The notes below the pieces were generated by a model. That model saw only the letters and a program-made list of their open reading frames with translations. It was not told the DNA's origin and ran no database searches. Shown here piece after piece: positions 55,596-64,000 of a stretch of 64,000 nt of DNA. The stretch is from Acinetobacter radioresistens DSM 6976 = NBRC 102413 = CIP 103788. Its GTDB lineage: Bacteria > Pseudomonadota > Gammaproteobacteria > Pseudomonadales > Moraxellaceae. A program made the position numbers and the translations under genes. The stretch is taken from the NCBI RefSeq assembly GCF_006757745.1, contig NZ_AP019740.1, forward strand, positions 682,001 through 746,000, written 5' to 3'. The first letter of the stretch is position 1, and the number at the start of each line of letters is the position of its first letter.

Positions 55596-56573
55596 TTATT
55601 GGATTCGGTCTAAAGCTAAGCGGGTCAAGTTAACCAGCGCCTGCCGGTAAGTACTCTCAGGTAATATTTCTAGTGCCTGTAATGCTCGCTCGGTTTCTTC
55701 AGTAGCACGCTTATGGCAATAATCCAGCGCTCCCGAATTTTGTACAATCGCAATAACTTGTTCAAGCTGTGAAGTACCGCCAGTGGCAATGCTGCGACGG
55801 ATCAGGTCGCGCTGTTCACCTTGAGTATTTTGCATTGCTGCAATCAGCGGCAGGGTGGGTTTGCCTTCCATCAAGTCATCGCCAATATTTTTGCCGAGCG
55901 TATCAGCATCTGAAGTGTAATCCAGAATATCATCAATAATCTGAAAAGCATTGCCAAAGTGTCCGGCAAAACGACGTAAAGGTTCACGGTATTCAGGTTT
56001 GCCTGCCAGTATTGCAGCGCCTTCGGTCGCCAGTTCGAACAACCGTGAGGTTTTACCGTGAATAATCTGTAAATAAATATCTTCTGTTGTATCTGGCTGA
56101 TGCTGTGCCTGCAACTGCAATACTTCACCCTCAGCAATCTCACAGGTTCCTGTAGAGAAGTCCTTTAACAGGATCATATTGTCCAGATCAACCAGCAGAT
56201 CAAATGCCCGGGCAATCAGAAAATCCCCCACCAGTACCGCAGTCTGGTTATTCCATGTCGCATTTGCTGTTGGTCTGCCACGGCGTAAGCCAGACTCATC
56301 TACCACATCATCATGTACCAGAGTCGCCGTATGCAGCATTTCAATAATGGCCGCCAGCTTCTGTGCATGCTTTAAATTGGTTTCACCACAGGCATAAGCG
56401 GCCAGCAAGCACATAATCGGACGCATGCGCTTTCCACCTGCTTCAACGACATGCTTGCTGACTGACATGACCAGTGCGACCTTGGAGCTGATTCCTTCAT
56501 TAATAAACTGGTCCATCGCTGCAAAATCTTGAGCAACAGGAGCGAGAATATCTTGCTTGAAATCGATGGCCAT
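55596..56573 (-). CDS. ispB: Polyprenyl diphosphate synthase (ubiquinone side chain)
   Basis: A 325-residue long-chain trans-prenyltransferase that builds the isoprenoid tail of ubiquinone. The Asp-rich motifs are HDDVVDESG and IIDDILDYTSD, with GGKRMRPIMCLLA near residue 46. The residues before the first motif (ATLVHDD) are small, as in long-chain synthases. Acinetobacter mainly makes ubiquinone-9, so the product is likely nonaprenyl diphosphate rather than octaprenyl, by taxon rather than by sequence. Confidence 0.9.
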   Translation of the reverse strand: MAIDFKQDILAPVAQDFAAMDQFINEGISSKVALVMSVSKHVVEAGGKRMRPIMCLLAAYACGETNLKHAQKLAAIIEMLHTATLVHDDVVDESGLRRGRPTANATWNNQTAVLVGDFLIARAFDLLVDLDNMILLKDFSTGTCEIAEGEVLQLQAQHQPDTTEDIYLQIIHGKTSRLFELATEGAAILAGKPEYREPLRRFAGHFGNAFQIIDDILDYTSDADTLGKNIGDDLMEGKPTLPLIAAMQNTQGEQRDLIRRSIATGGTSQLEQVIAIVQNSGALDYCHKRATEETERALQALEILPESTYRQALVNLTRLALDRIQ

Positions 56574-56921
56574 ATGAAGAAGAACCTCTTGCGAAAGTAA
56601 TCGGATGCACAGTTAAACAGTGAGACGTCTAAACACCGTAACCAGCTTTTAGATAGCTGATACTTAAAAAATTAAAGCTATTGTATCCTAAAGCAGCCAG
56701 GAAGGTAGCCAAAATTCTAGGGCTTAAACCAGACGGGAGCCTTTAGTTTAAGGTCCGCTGCCTTTGAGTATATTCTTCTAAAGAACTGCTGCCATGATGC
56801 TGTTGCGCCAGACAAGATACAGCGTGGCCTTAAAAATGCAAAGAAAAATCACTGAAAATACCGGTAAGGGAAAAAGAATAGTGTGTATACAAATGTCGTC
56901 TGAATATTTTGGGTAAATTAC
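56574..56921. other. Intergenic region upstream of ispB
   Basis: About 350 bases between ispB and the rplU promoter. I saw no open frame, clear repeat or hairpin; the ispB promoter must lie here but was not resolved. Confidence 0.4.
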
Positions 56922-56950
56922 TTGTTGTTTGATCGGTTTTCACTTAAAAT
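56922..56950 (+). promoter_or_regulatory. Promoter of rplU-rpmA
   Basis: TTGTTG (56922-56927) and TAAAAT (56945-56950) separated by exactly 17 bases, about 90 bases upstream of the rplU start. The interval leaves room for an untranslated leader. Confidence 0.6.
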
Positions 56951-57040
56951 CTTTGGCCTTGTATAACCCCAGTGGCGCTCGTCTTAAGATCGGTATATCC
57001 CTTTGCCGGCACGACGACACGGGCATGATTGGAGTACATC

Positions 57041-57352
57041 ATGTACGCAGTAATCCAAAGCGGTGGTAAACAGCACCGTGTAGTTGAGGGTGAAACCCTT
57101 AAAGTTGAATTGTTGAAAGCTGAAACTGGCTCAACTATTACGTTTGATGACGTACTAATGGTTGTGAACGGCGAAAGCATTCAAATCGGTGCTCCAGTAG
57201 TCGCTGGCGCTAAAGTAACTGCAGAAGTAGTTGGCCATGGTCGTCACGACAAAATCCGCATCATCAAAATGCGTCGTCGTAAACATTACCGTAAACAACA
57301 AGGTCACCGTCAATGGTTTACCGAGTTGAAAATTACTGGTATTTCAGGCTAA
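57041..57352 (+). CDS. rplU: 50S ribosomal protein L21
   Basis: A 103-residue large-subunit protein that binds 23S rRNA. It begins [20 protein letters not shown], the universal L21 N-terminus, and ends LKITGISG with the basic tract [15 protein letters not shown]. The ATG at 57041 has GGAG eight bases upstream; the upstream in-frame ATG at 57029 is not used. rpmA follows after 18 bases. Confidence 0.97.
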   Translation: MYAVIQSGGKQHRVVEGETLKVELLKAETGSTITFDDVLMVVNGESIQIGAPVVAGAKVTAEVVGHGRHDKIRIIKMRRRKHYRKQQGHRQWFTELKITGISG

Positions 57353-57370
57353 TTACGAGGAGTAAGAGAC

Positions 57371-57628
57371 ATGGCTCACAAAAAAGCCGGTGGTTCGACA
57401 CGTAACGGTCGTGATTCAAACCCAAAAATGTTAGGTGTTAAAATTTATGGTGGTCAAACTGTGACTGCTGGTAACATCATCGTTCGTCAACGTGGTACAG
57501 AATTCCACGCTGGTGCAAATGTAGGTATGGGCCGTGACCATACTTTATTTGCTACTGCTGATGGCGTAGTAAAATTCGAAGTGAAAGGTCAATTTGGCCG
57601 TCGCTACGTAACAGTTGAAGCTGTATAA
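57371..57628 (+). CDS. rpmA: 50S ribosomal protein L27
   Basis: An 85-residue ribosomal protein whose N-terminus reaches the peptidyl transferase centre. The sequence [19 protein letters not shown] is diagnostic of the form that does not need N-terminal cleavage. It is the second gene of rplU-rpmA and is followed by a strong terminator. Confidence 0.97.
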   Translation: MAHKKAGGSTRNGRDSNPKMLGVKIYGGQTVTAGNIIVRQRGTEFHAGANVGMGRDHTLFATADGVVKFEVKGQFGRRYVTVEAV

Positions 57629-57644
57629 GTTTAAACTGTTTGAG

Positions 57645-57676
57645 AAAAGCCCACTATAAATGTGGGCTTTTTTTAT
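57645..57676 (+). terminator. Intrinsic terminator after rpmA
   Basis: Stem AAAGCCCAC / GTGGGCTTT with a 7-nt loop and a run of T on the plus strand. Confidence 0.9.
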
Positions 57677-57836
57677 ATCTAAAGTTATAGAAAAAATCTT
57701 CATCATGATGGATAAATTTCAACAAACTGCATGAAGAACATAACAAAATATCTTATATTCTCAATGATTAGGGCAGAGTTTGTCAGTTAAGATGAAACTC
57801 AAATAAATGAGATCAGGCAAATATAAAGGTGATTAT

Positions 57837-58532
57837 ATGAATATGCTTCGTAAAACCATATGTGCTATGACAGTGGGTGCAGCCACCTTGGCGCCAGTAA
57901 TCAGTACCTCTGTTATCGCTGCGCCTGTGGCGGCATCGGAGCAGCAGGCAACTGCAAATCTGGTTCAGCAGCTCAAAGGTATACAAAGTCTGAGCGCCAA
58001 TTTTGAACAGACCACTAAAGTTAGTGGCAATGCGCCTAAAAAGCAGAAAGGCCTGACAGCTCAACATATGAACCAAACCTTTAAAGGTACAATGAAAGTT
58101 GAGCGTCCTGGAAAATTTTTCTGGGAAACCAGCAGCCCGTCTAAACAGACAATTGTTACTACCGGTAAAACAGTCTGGATTTATGACCCCGATCTTCAGC
58201 AGGCAGTCCGTCAGTCTTTAGATGAACAGGTCTCAAATACACCAGCGTTACTGCTCTCTGGTAATACCAGCCAAATTATGCAGTCTTATCGGGTAACGCA
58301 ACCAAATAAAGCCAAAACCTATTACACCCTTTATCCAAAGAATAATGAAGGGGCTTTTCAGAGCCTGACTATTAGCTTTGGTACCAACAAAGCTCCAAGC
58401 CTGATGATTTTAGAAGATTCACTTGGCCAGACCACCTATGTAAAATTTAGCAATGTAAAAGTTAATGCTTCTATTCCGGCCTCTACCTTTAATTTCACTC
58501 CACCAAAAGGCACCGATATTATTGACCAGTAA
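57837..58532 (+). CDS. lolA: Outer membrane lipoprotein carrier protein LolA
   Basis: LolA is the periplasmic chaperone that carries lipoproteins from the LolCDE complex to LolB. The start is ATG 57837 (MNMLRKTICAMTVGAATLAP), with AAAGGTG upstream and a signal peptide cleaved near VIAAPVAA, giving 231 residues. The family pattern LQQ-type SLSANFEQTT, GTMKVERPGKFFWETSSPSKQTIV and WIYDPDLQQAVRQ is visible. It is a single-gene unit with a strong terminator; serS follows after about 200 bases. Confidence 0.93.
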   Translation: MNMLRKTICAMTVGAATLAPVISTSVIAAPVAASEQQATANLVQQLKGIQSLSANFEQTTKVSGNAPKKQKGLTAQHMNQTFKGTMKVERPGKFFWETSSPSKQTIVTTGKTVWIYDPDLQQAVRQSLDEQVSNTPALLLSGNTSQIMQSYRVTQPNKAKTYYTLYPKNNEGAFQSLTISFGTNKAPSLMILEDSLGQTTYVKFSNVKVNASIPASTFNFTPPKGTDIIDQ

Positions 58533-58550
58533 ATAAATTCTTTTAAATTT

Positions 58551-58576
58551 AAAAAGCTGCCTTGTGGCAGCTTTTT
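58551..58576 (+). terminator. Intrinsic terminator after lolA
   Basis: Stem AAAAAGCTGCC / GGCAGCTTTTT with a 4-nt loop, 18 bases after the lolA stop. Confidence 0.9.
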
Positions 58577-58733
58577 CATTACAATTTCTCTTATATATCC
58601 GCTATAGAAAGGAAGGGCACTATAGTTGAAATTGTGGGCTTATTATGCGAATCATCCGAACAACTTCCTGTGCTGTCTGTATTTTTTGCCTTGAAGAGCT
58701 TACACTATAGCCAGTTTTTTACCTTATTTATGA

Positions 58734-60011
<1,278 letters not shown>

Positions 60012-60022
60012 TTGATCAATTC

Positions 60023-60054
60023 AAAAAGCTAAATCATCTGATTTAGCTTTTTTT
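60023..60054 (+). terminator. Intrinsic terminator after serS
   Basis: Stem AAAAAGCTAAATCA / TGATTTAGCTTTTT with a 2-nt loop, 12 bases after the serS stop. Confidence 0.9.
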
Positions 60055-60099
60055 ATGAATCAATAAATTCGAATTAATACCTAAGTTATGATGTGCTAA

Positions 60100-61092
60100 T
60101 TAGCGTTCTATAATTTTCTTTAAAGTCTCGCTAGGTTTTTCACCAAATACTTCTTTATATTCAATAGAAAAGCGACCTAAATGCGTAACTCCCCATTTGT
60201 ATGCAATCTCAGTAATATTAATTTTATAGCTTGATTGGGAAATTTCATTATAAATACATTTAAGTCGGTAATGTCGAATATAGGCATTCGGGCTGCATTT
60301 TAAATATTTTTTAAAAATTGTATTTAATTTCTTTTTACTTAAACCCGAAGCGTATTCCAGATCTGAAATTTCAATTTTTTGCTGTATATTTTTTTGAATA
60401 AACTCTAATAACCGATTAAGAAAATCAGGGTAGTCCAGAGTATTTTTATAAATCAAATCACTGTAATTGTTTGGCTGTGACAATAATAATGATTTGACAA
60501 TAATATATTCAAAATCTGACCGCATTTCTTGAAAGAAAGAGGCATTGGTAAAATTATGCGTAAAGTTCTTAATGCTATCGATTAAATCCCACCAGGCTTT
60601 AATTTTGGGATTGTGACTATCCATTACATTCTCAAAAATAAGAGGTTGTATTACGGGTTGAGAAATTAAATCAGATAAGATTTTTTCAACAAAAGTTTTT
60701 GAAAAAGAAATGAAGGTTTGAATACAGTTTTTATCGATGATTAATTCAAATTTATCTTCAGGAGAAACAATTGAAGCCTGATCATGACATGCATAGAAAA
60801 TAGCACCATCTTTTTTAAACAAGGGGCGCCCATTTTTAGGGCGTGTAATACAAAAATAGTTCATATCCTCTTGGTCATGGGTTTTAAAAATAATATCTTT
60901 ACCGTAAGTTAAGTCACCAATAATCATACGACCGATCTGTGAACCATGAAAACTAAAATCTAGAGGTTCATATTTATTCGAGTCAACTAAATCATGTGGA
61001 CCAATAATTAAATCAAGACAGTGCCTGGCATCATGAATATTCTGCGTGTGAGACTGAATTCTAGAAATAGACCTATGTTTCTGACTATACAT
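60100..61092 (-). CDS. AraC-family transcriptional regulator
   Basis: A 330-residue regulator. The N-terminal two-thirds is an AraC-binding-like sensor domain of the type seen in regulators of aromatic or amine catabolism. The C-terminal DNA-binding domain has two helix-turn-helix units, with ISDLEYASGLSKKKLNTIFKKYLKCSPNAYI near residue 245 and ITEIAYKWGVTHLGRFSIEYKEVFGEKPSETL near 295. It lies at the end of a cluster with an outer membrane channel and a flavin monooxygenase, which it probably controls. It is AT-rich. The inducer is unknown. Confidence 0.85.
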   Translation of the reverse strand: MYSQKHRSISRIQSHTQNIHDARHCLDLIIGPHDLVDSNKYEPLDFSFHGSQIGRMIIGDLTYGKDIIFKTHDQEDMNYFCITRPKNGRPLFKKDGAIFYACHDQASIVSPEDKFELIIDKNCIQTFISFSKTFVEKILSDLISQPVIQPLIFENVMDSHNPKIKAWWDLIDSIKNFTHNFTNASFFQEMRSDFEYIIVKSLLLSQPNNYSDLIYKNTLDYPDFLNRLLEFIQKNIQQKIEISDLEYASGLSKKKLNTIFKKYLKCSPNAYIRHYRLKCIYNEISQSSYKINITEIAYKWGVTHLGRFSIEYKEVFGEKPSETLKKIIER

Positions 61093-61249
61093 AATTACCT
61101 CTATCCTTAGCTTGCTGATATTTTCTATGCAAAAATCAATCCATAATCTTTGCTTTTGTGTTTTATCTCATTTTAAATAAACTTATTTAAATCAAAATAA
61201 TATAAAAATACTGATCTGGTAATTCATTAGAGTACAGGTAAGTTATTAT

Positions 61250-62110
61250 TTAAAAGTGATAGGCAAGCCGAAGCATGGGGCTACTTGCTGTTGCTCCCCG
61301 TCCTGCTTCCCCTGATTCATTATTACCATACTTGTTTTTCCAGTATTGATAGGCAACCCCAGCTTTCAATTTTGGCTGGTGAACAGATTTGTCTTTCAAT
61401 AAAGAATACATGACTGACATATCGACAAAAATTTCACTTGCCGTCTTGCCACCGGTTTCATTTTTGCCTTTAGGACTCATCCAAACACCAATTCCCTGAT
61501 AATTCCAATTACTTTGCATTACTGGAAAATCCCAAAGTACTTGTAAGGCAAGATATGGATCATACGTGTATTTACTGGTTAAAACATTGGCATCATTGCT
61601 TTCATAATAGCCCAGTAAACTTAGATTTAAATAACCAGGTACATTTAGGGTGATGCTTGGACCAGCAACATACATTTGACGATTAGAACCATAGTCATCA
61701 TTTTTGGTATTCCAGTCAAAACCAACAGTGAAGCCATAGCTTTTTAACCAGGCAGAATCTTCGATTTTGTGTTGTGTAATACTTGGAATATCCAAGGTGT
61801 GCCGATAAATAACATAAGCTTCTTGAGCTCCATGACCAGATGCTTTATTGGTATTCGGCTCATTGGATGATTGGTGCATATTTAATTGGAAAAAATTGGT
61901 CCCATAGGTATAGCCACTTAAGTAAACCAAACTAAATATGTACTTTTTAATATCAATCGCATTACCTTGTGCATCATTTTTAAAAGGTTCAGAAAAGTCT
62001 CTTCCATAACTGGCTACTAAAGAGGTATTGCTCCAATTAGCCGCCAATGTAGTTGTCGTAAGAAAGCAGCATAAGACACCTGCACTTAACTCATGTAATA
62101 AAAATTTCAC
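61250..62110 (-). CDS. Outer membrane channel, Tsx-like
   Basis: A 286-residue protein with a signal peptide cleaved near TLAANW and an alternating, aromatic-rich beta-barrel pattern ending LRLAYHF with terminal Phe. Mature segments such as WSNTSLVASYGRDFSEPF and VGFDWNTKNDDYG resemble the Tsx nucleoside-channel superfamily. The GTG at 62110 is well supported by AGGAGG eight bases upstream. It follows the broken monooxygenase gene on the same strand, with a terminator between. The channel probably admits the substrate of that enzyme, but the substrate is unknown. Confidence 0.75.
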   Translation of the reverse strand: MKFLLHELSAGVLCCFLTTTTLAANWSNTSLVASYGRDFSEPFKNDAQGNAIDIKKYIFSLVYLSGYTYGTNFFQLNMHQSSNEPNTNKASGHGAQEAYVIYRHTLDIPSITQHKIEDSAWLKSYGFTVGFDWNTKNDDYGSNRQMYVAGPSITLNVPGYLNLSLLGYYESNDANVLTSKYTYDPYLALQVLWDFPVMQSNWNYQGIGVWMSPKGKNETGGKTASEIFVDMSVMYSLLKDKSVHQPKLKAGVAYQYWKNKYGNNESGEAGRGATASSPMLRLAYHF

Positions 62111-62127
62111 AATAAAATCCTCCTTAA

Positions 62128-62158
62128 AAAAATAAACCGACAGTAAATGTGTCGGTTT
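62128..62158 (-). terminator. Terminator or attenuator between monooxygenase and channel genes
   Basis: Perfect 9-bp arms AAACCGACA / TGTCGGTTT with a 7-nt loop, followed on the minus strand by TATTTTTTT. It sits directly in front of the AGGAGG site of the channel gene, so it would limit read-through from the oxygenase transcript. Confidence 0.75.
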
Positions 62159-62164
62159 AGGGGG

Positions 62165-63255
62165 TTAACGAATATTATATTTTTCCAGTATGGGTAAAAC
62201 ATGGTCACGGAAGTATGGAAACTCGCGGCTATAATCAAGGAAAGAAAGCGTTGTACCCCTGAAGCCTGCTTTATGTAAGTCAATAATGCCTTGAGCAACG
62301 TGTTCTGGGGTCCCTAGCAGAGGAAAACCCCCATGGCCAACACTCATGACCTCACGAATCGATTGTTGAACTTCTTTTGGAAAACTTTGAGCATGCGCGA
62401 ACATTAGACTCATCAAGTTATCGACAGCTACCACGTCGGCATTGTTGAGTTGACGATCCCATTCAGCCTGGGCTTCTTCTTGCGTTGGACGGCAAATCAC
62501 GTGTGAAAAGGTCAGGTCATCACATTAACCTTGCGATTCACTTTAAGACCTGTTTGTTTTAATTCTTCAATTTCAGTTTTACTCCGGCCTAAATCAGAGG
62601 CTGGCGTAAACAGGAAGTCTGCATTGTTTACTGCAAACTCACGACCATTTTTAGAGCCTGCTGCATTAAAAATTGGAGGGTGGACTAGGAGTTTCGGTTT
62701 TCCATAAGTTCCTTTAGTTTTGAAAAACTTACTTTCGAAATCAAATTTTTCTTCACTGGTCCATACTTTTTTAATTAAATCATACCAGTCTTGTGCATAC
62801 CCATAGCGTGTTTCATGGTCATCGGGTAAATATAATCCTAAAGCTTCATATTCAGGTTTGTTCCATCCGGCGACAATATTTAAACCAATACGACCTTGGC
62901 TGATTTCAGATAATTTTGCAATCTGTTTGGCAACAACTACAGGATGGTTAGGTACTGTCTGAATTGTTGCCAAGACAGTAATATCTTTTGTCAAGGCTAG
63001 TAAAGCAGCTGCCCACGTCATGGTTTCCAAAATTGTACCCTGGAAATCTGTCTGCCCCCCATAGCCAGTAAAGCGTGCAATCGGTAGCATGAAGTCAATC
63101 CCTGCCTCATCCAGCATTTTACCAAGTTCTAAATTCTTCTCCCAACTTGCATTCCAACGATCTTCAAGTGTTGAAACGGTCATGCCACCTGAACAGTTTG
63201 AAGCAAATGAACCTAATAAAAACCGGTTATCTTTAAAAAAGTGATGTTGTTTCAT
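62165..63255 (-). pseudogene. LLM-class flavin-dependent monooxygenase, frameshifted
   Basis: A luciferase-like FMNH2-dependent monooxygenase of the SsuD/RutA group. The first frame (63255 to 62512, 247 codons) has LEDRWNASWEKNLELGKM, LATIQTVPNHPVVVAKQIAKL and GRIGLNIVAGWNKPEYEALG, and ends at TGA. The rest (to 62165) is in another frame, from FSHVICRPTQEEAQAEW to the end. Between them GGTCA is present twice in tandem (62510-62519, plus strand); removing one 5-base copy joins VNVMT directly to FSHVICRPT. The repaired protein would have about 361 residues, normal for the family. The gene is therefore probably inactive. Its flavin reductase partner lies just upstream. Confidence 0.85.
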
Positions 63256-63285
63256 TCTAAAAATCCTTTAAACAAATGAGCCGGG

Positions 63286-63807
63286 TTACACACCAGCAAA
63301 AGCCTGGTGTACATTAGCCTGTTTATACTGTCCGTTATGGAATACCAGTGGATTACCCATTTGATTGCGGCACGCTTCAATTTGACCAACGATGATGTAA
63401 TGATCACCCGCTTCATGCAGTTCATACTGACGACACACAAAAGTCGTGAGGGACTTGTTTAAAATTGGTATGCCCATGTACTCATCTACATCATCAAGTC
63501 CTTCGAATTTGTCATCCGCAGATTTAGAAAAATGTTTTGATTCTAAATAATGATCTTCATTAAGAATATTGATTGCAAAGTATTCTGCCTGTTTGAAATC
63601 TTCAAAATGGGTTGCTGACTTTGCGATATTCCAGAGAATAAGCGGGGGATCAAGTGAAACTGATGTGAAGGAGTTGGCTGTCATTCCTATTTTTCTTTGA
63701 TTCACATCCAGGGCAGTCACTACCGTAATACCTGTGGCGTATTGACCAAGTAGTTGGCGAAGTGACCGTGGTTCAAGTTGTATTACTGGGGTCATTACAT
63801 TCAGCAT
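63286..63807 (-). CDS. Flavin reductase, monooxygenase partner
   Basis: A 173-residue flavin reductase of the HpaC/RutF family that supplies FMNH2 or FADH2 to the oxygenase. The segments LGQYATGITVVTALD, KIGMTANSFTSVSLDPPLILWNIAKSA and HYIIVGQIEAC are typical of the family. Start at 63807 (MLNVMTPV) gives AGGA at a good distance; the track-type ATG at 63813 is close to the site. The oxygenase gene follows after about 30 bases. It is intact although its partner is broken. Confidence 0.87.
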   Translation of the reverse strand: MLNVMTPVIQLEPRSLRQLLGQYATGITVVTALDVNQRKIGMTANSFTSVSLDPPLILWNIAKSATHFEDFKQAEYFAINILNEDHYLESKHFSKSADDKFEGLDDVDEYMGIPILNKSLTTFVCRQYELHEAGDHYIIVGQIEACRNQMGNPLVFHNGQYKQANVHQAFAGV

Positions 63808-63852
63808 AATCATATTCCTTCATAGAGGCTCGAAGAGTCAGAACCTTATTCC

Positions 63853-64000
63853 TTATTCGCCAACAGGTTTGTTTTCACTTGACGGCCAAGTGGGCATCAA
63901 TTCATTTGAGGGGAGCGTTTCATCCAGAAGTTTCTTCGCAGTTTCAATACCTGCAACTGGTAGGCCGGTTGGGTCTAGTACCCCGATTTGTACAAGCAGG
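63853..64000 (-). CDS. Unidentified gene, C-terminal end only
   Basis: The last 48 codons of a minus-strand gene enter the window, ending in NKPVGE and a TAA at 63853. The visible part includes QIGVLDPTGLPVAG and KKLLDETLPSNELMP. The coding frame is inferred from absence of stops and position upstream of the flavin reductase. Too little is present to name a family. It is probably part of the same catabolic cluster. Confidence 0.5.
   Translation of the reverse strand, partial: LLVQIGVLDPTGLPVAGIETAKKLLDETLPSNELMPTWPSSENKPVGE

Noticed and set aside
62107-62298. Separate small gene overlapping the monooxygenase end
   Set aside because: Out-of-frame shadow of the monooxygenase coding region that crosses the terminator.

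Overview
The window looks like chromosomal DNA of an Acinetobacter species. The case rests on gene content: an AtfA-type wax ester synthase/diacylglycerol acyltransferase, a pmrC-pmrA-pmrB operon, an adeI-adeJ-adeK efflux operon, paired FadL-type outer membrane proteins, and moderately AT-rich DNA with very AT-rich intergenic gaps. No phage, insertion sequence or CRISPR array was seen. The window opens inside gatA and closes inside an unidentified gene.

Layout. 1-6.1 kb: gatC-gatA (minus) diverge from the cell-shape cluster mreB-mreC-mreD-maf-rng. 6.1-9.3 kb: atfA, cysH (4Fe-4S type) and thrH. 9.3-12.7 kb: two paralogous fadL genes whose upstream regions share a repeated GAGTAAATGCTC-like element. 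12.7-17.2 kb: a PAP2 phosphatase gene facing pmrCAB; both carry the same TTTAAG-N5-TTTAAG PmrA-type box. 17.2-22 kb: tRNA-Arg(CCT), an AroP-type permease and an orphan prpF separated by two GntR-type operators, then yjdM and ispA. 22-26.4 kb: SPFH/NfeD membrane proteins, a patatin lipoprotein, an acyltransferase and an MFS carrier. 26.6-37.9 kb: DUF1304 protein, TetR regulator with its quinone-oxidoreductase-like partner, a porin, a HAD phosphatase, an ammonium transporter, the gltIJKL glutamate/aspartate ABC operon and an AEC carrier. 38-41.2 kb: a J-domain protein followed by an AT-rich two-gene CBASS-type anti-phage module (CD-NTase plus S-4TM membrane effector). 41.2-46.8 kb: valS, an unknown helical protein, an SDR enzyme and two YbjQ-like proteins. 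46.8-53.4 kb: PAP2 phosphatase-adeI-adeJ-adeK, with adeJ broken by one extra base. 53.5-60 kb: a Gcr-type 'recombinase', polyprenyl synthase, rplU-rpmA, lolA and serS. 60.1-64 kb: an accessory catabolic cluster with an AraC regulator, an outer membrane channel, a two-component flavin monooxygenase (its oxygenase broken by a 5-bp tandem duplication) and its flavin reductase.

How the genes work together. The clearest regulatory link is the predicted PmrA regulon: the phosphoethanolamine transferase PmrC, its own two-component system and a membrane phosphatase appear to share an operator, which suggests coordinated lipid A or lipid-phosphate remodelling. The adeIJK promoter is dense in palindromes, but the pump it drives is predicted to be non-functional. 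The most system-like accessory locus is the minimal CBASS pair between the J-domain gene and valS.
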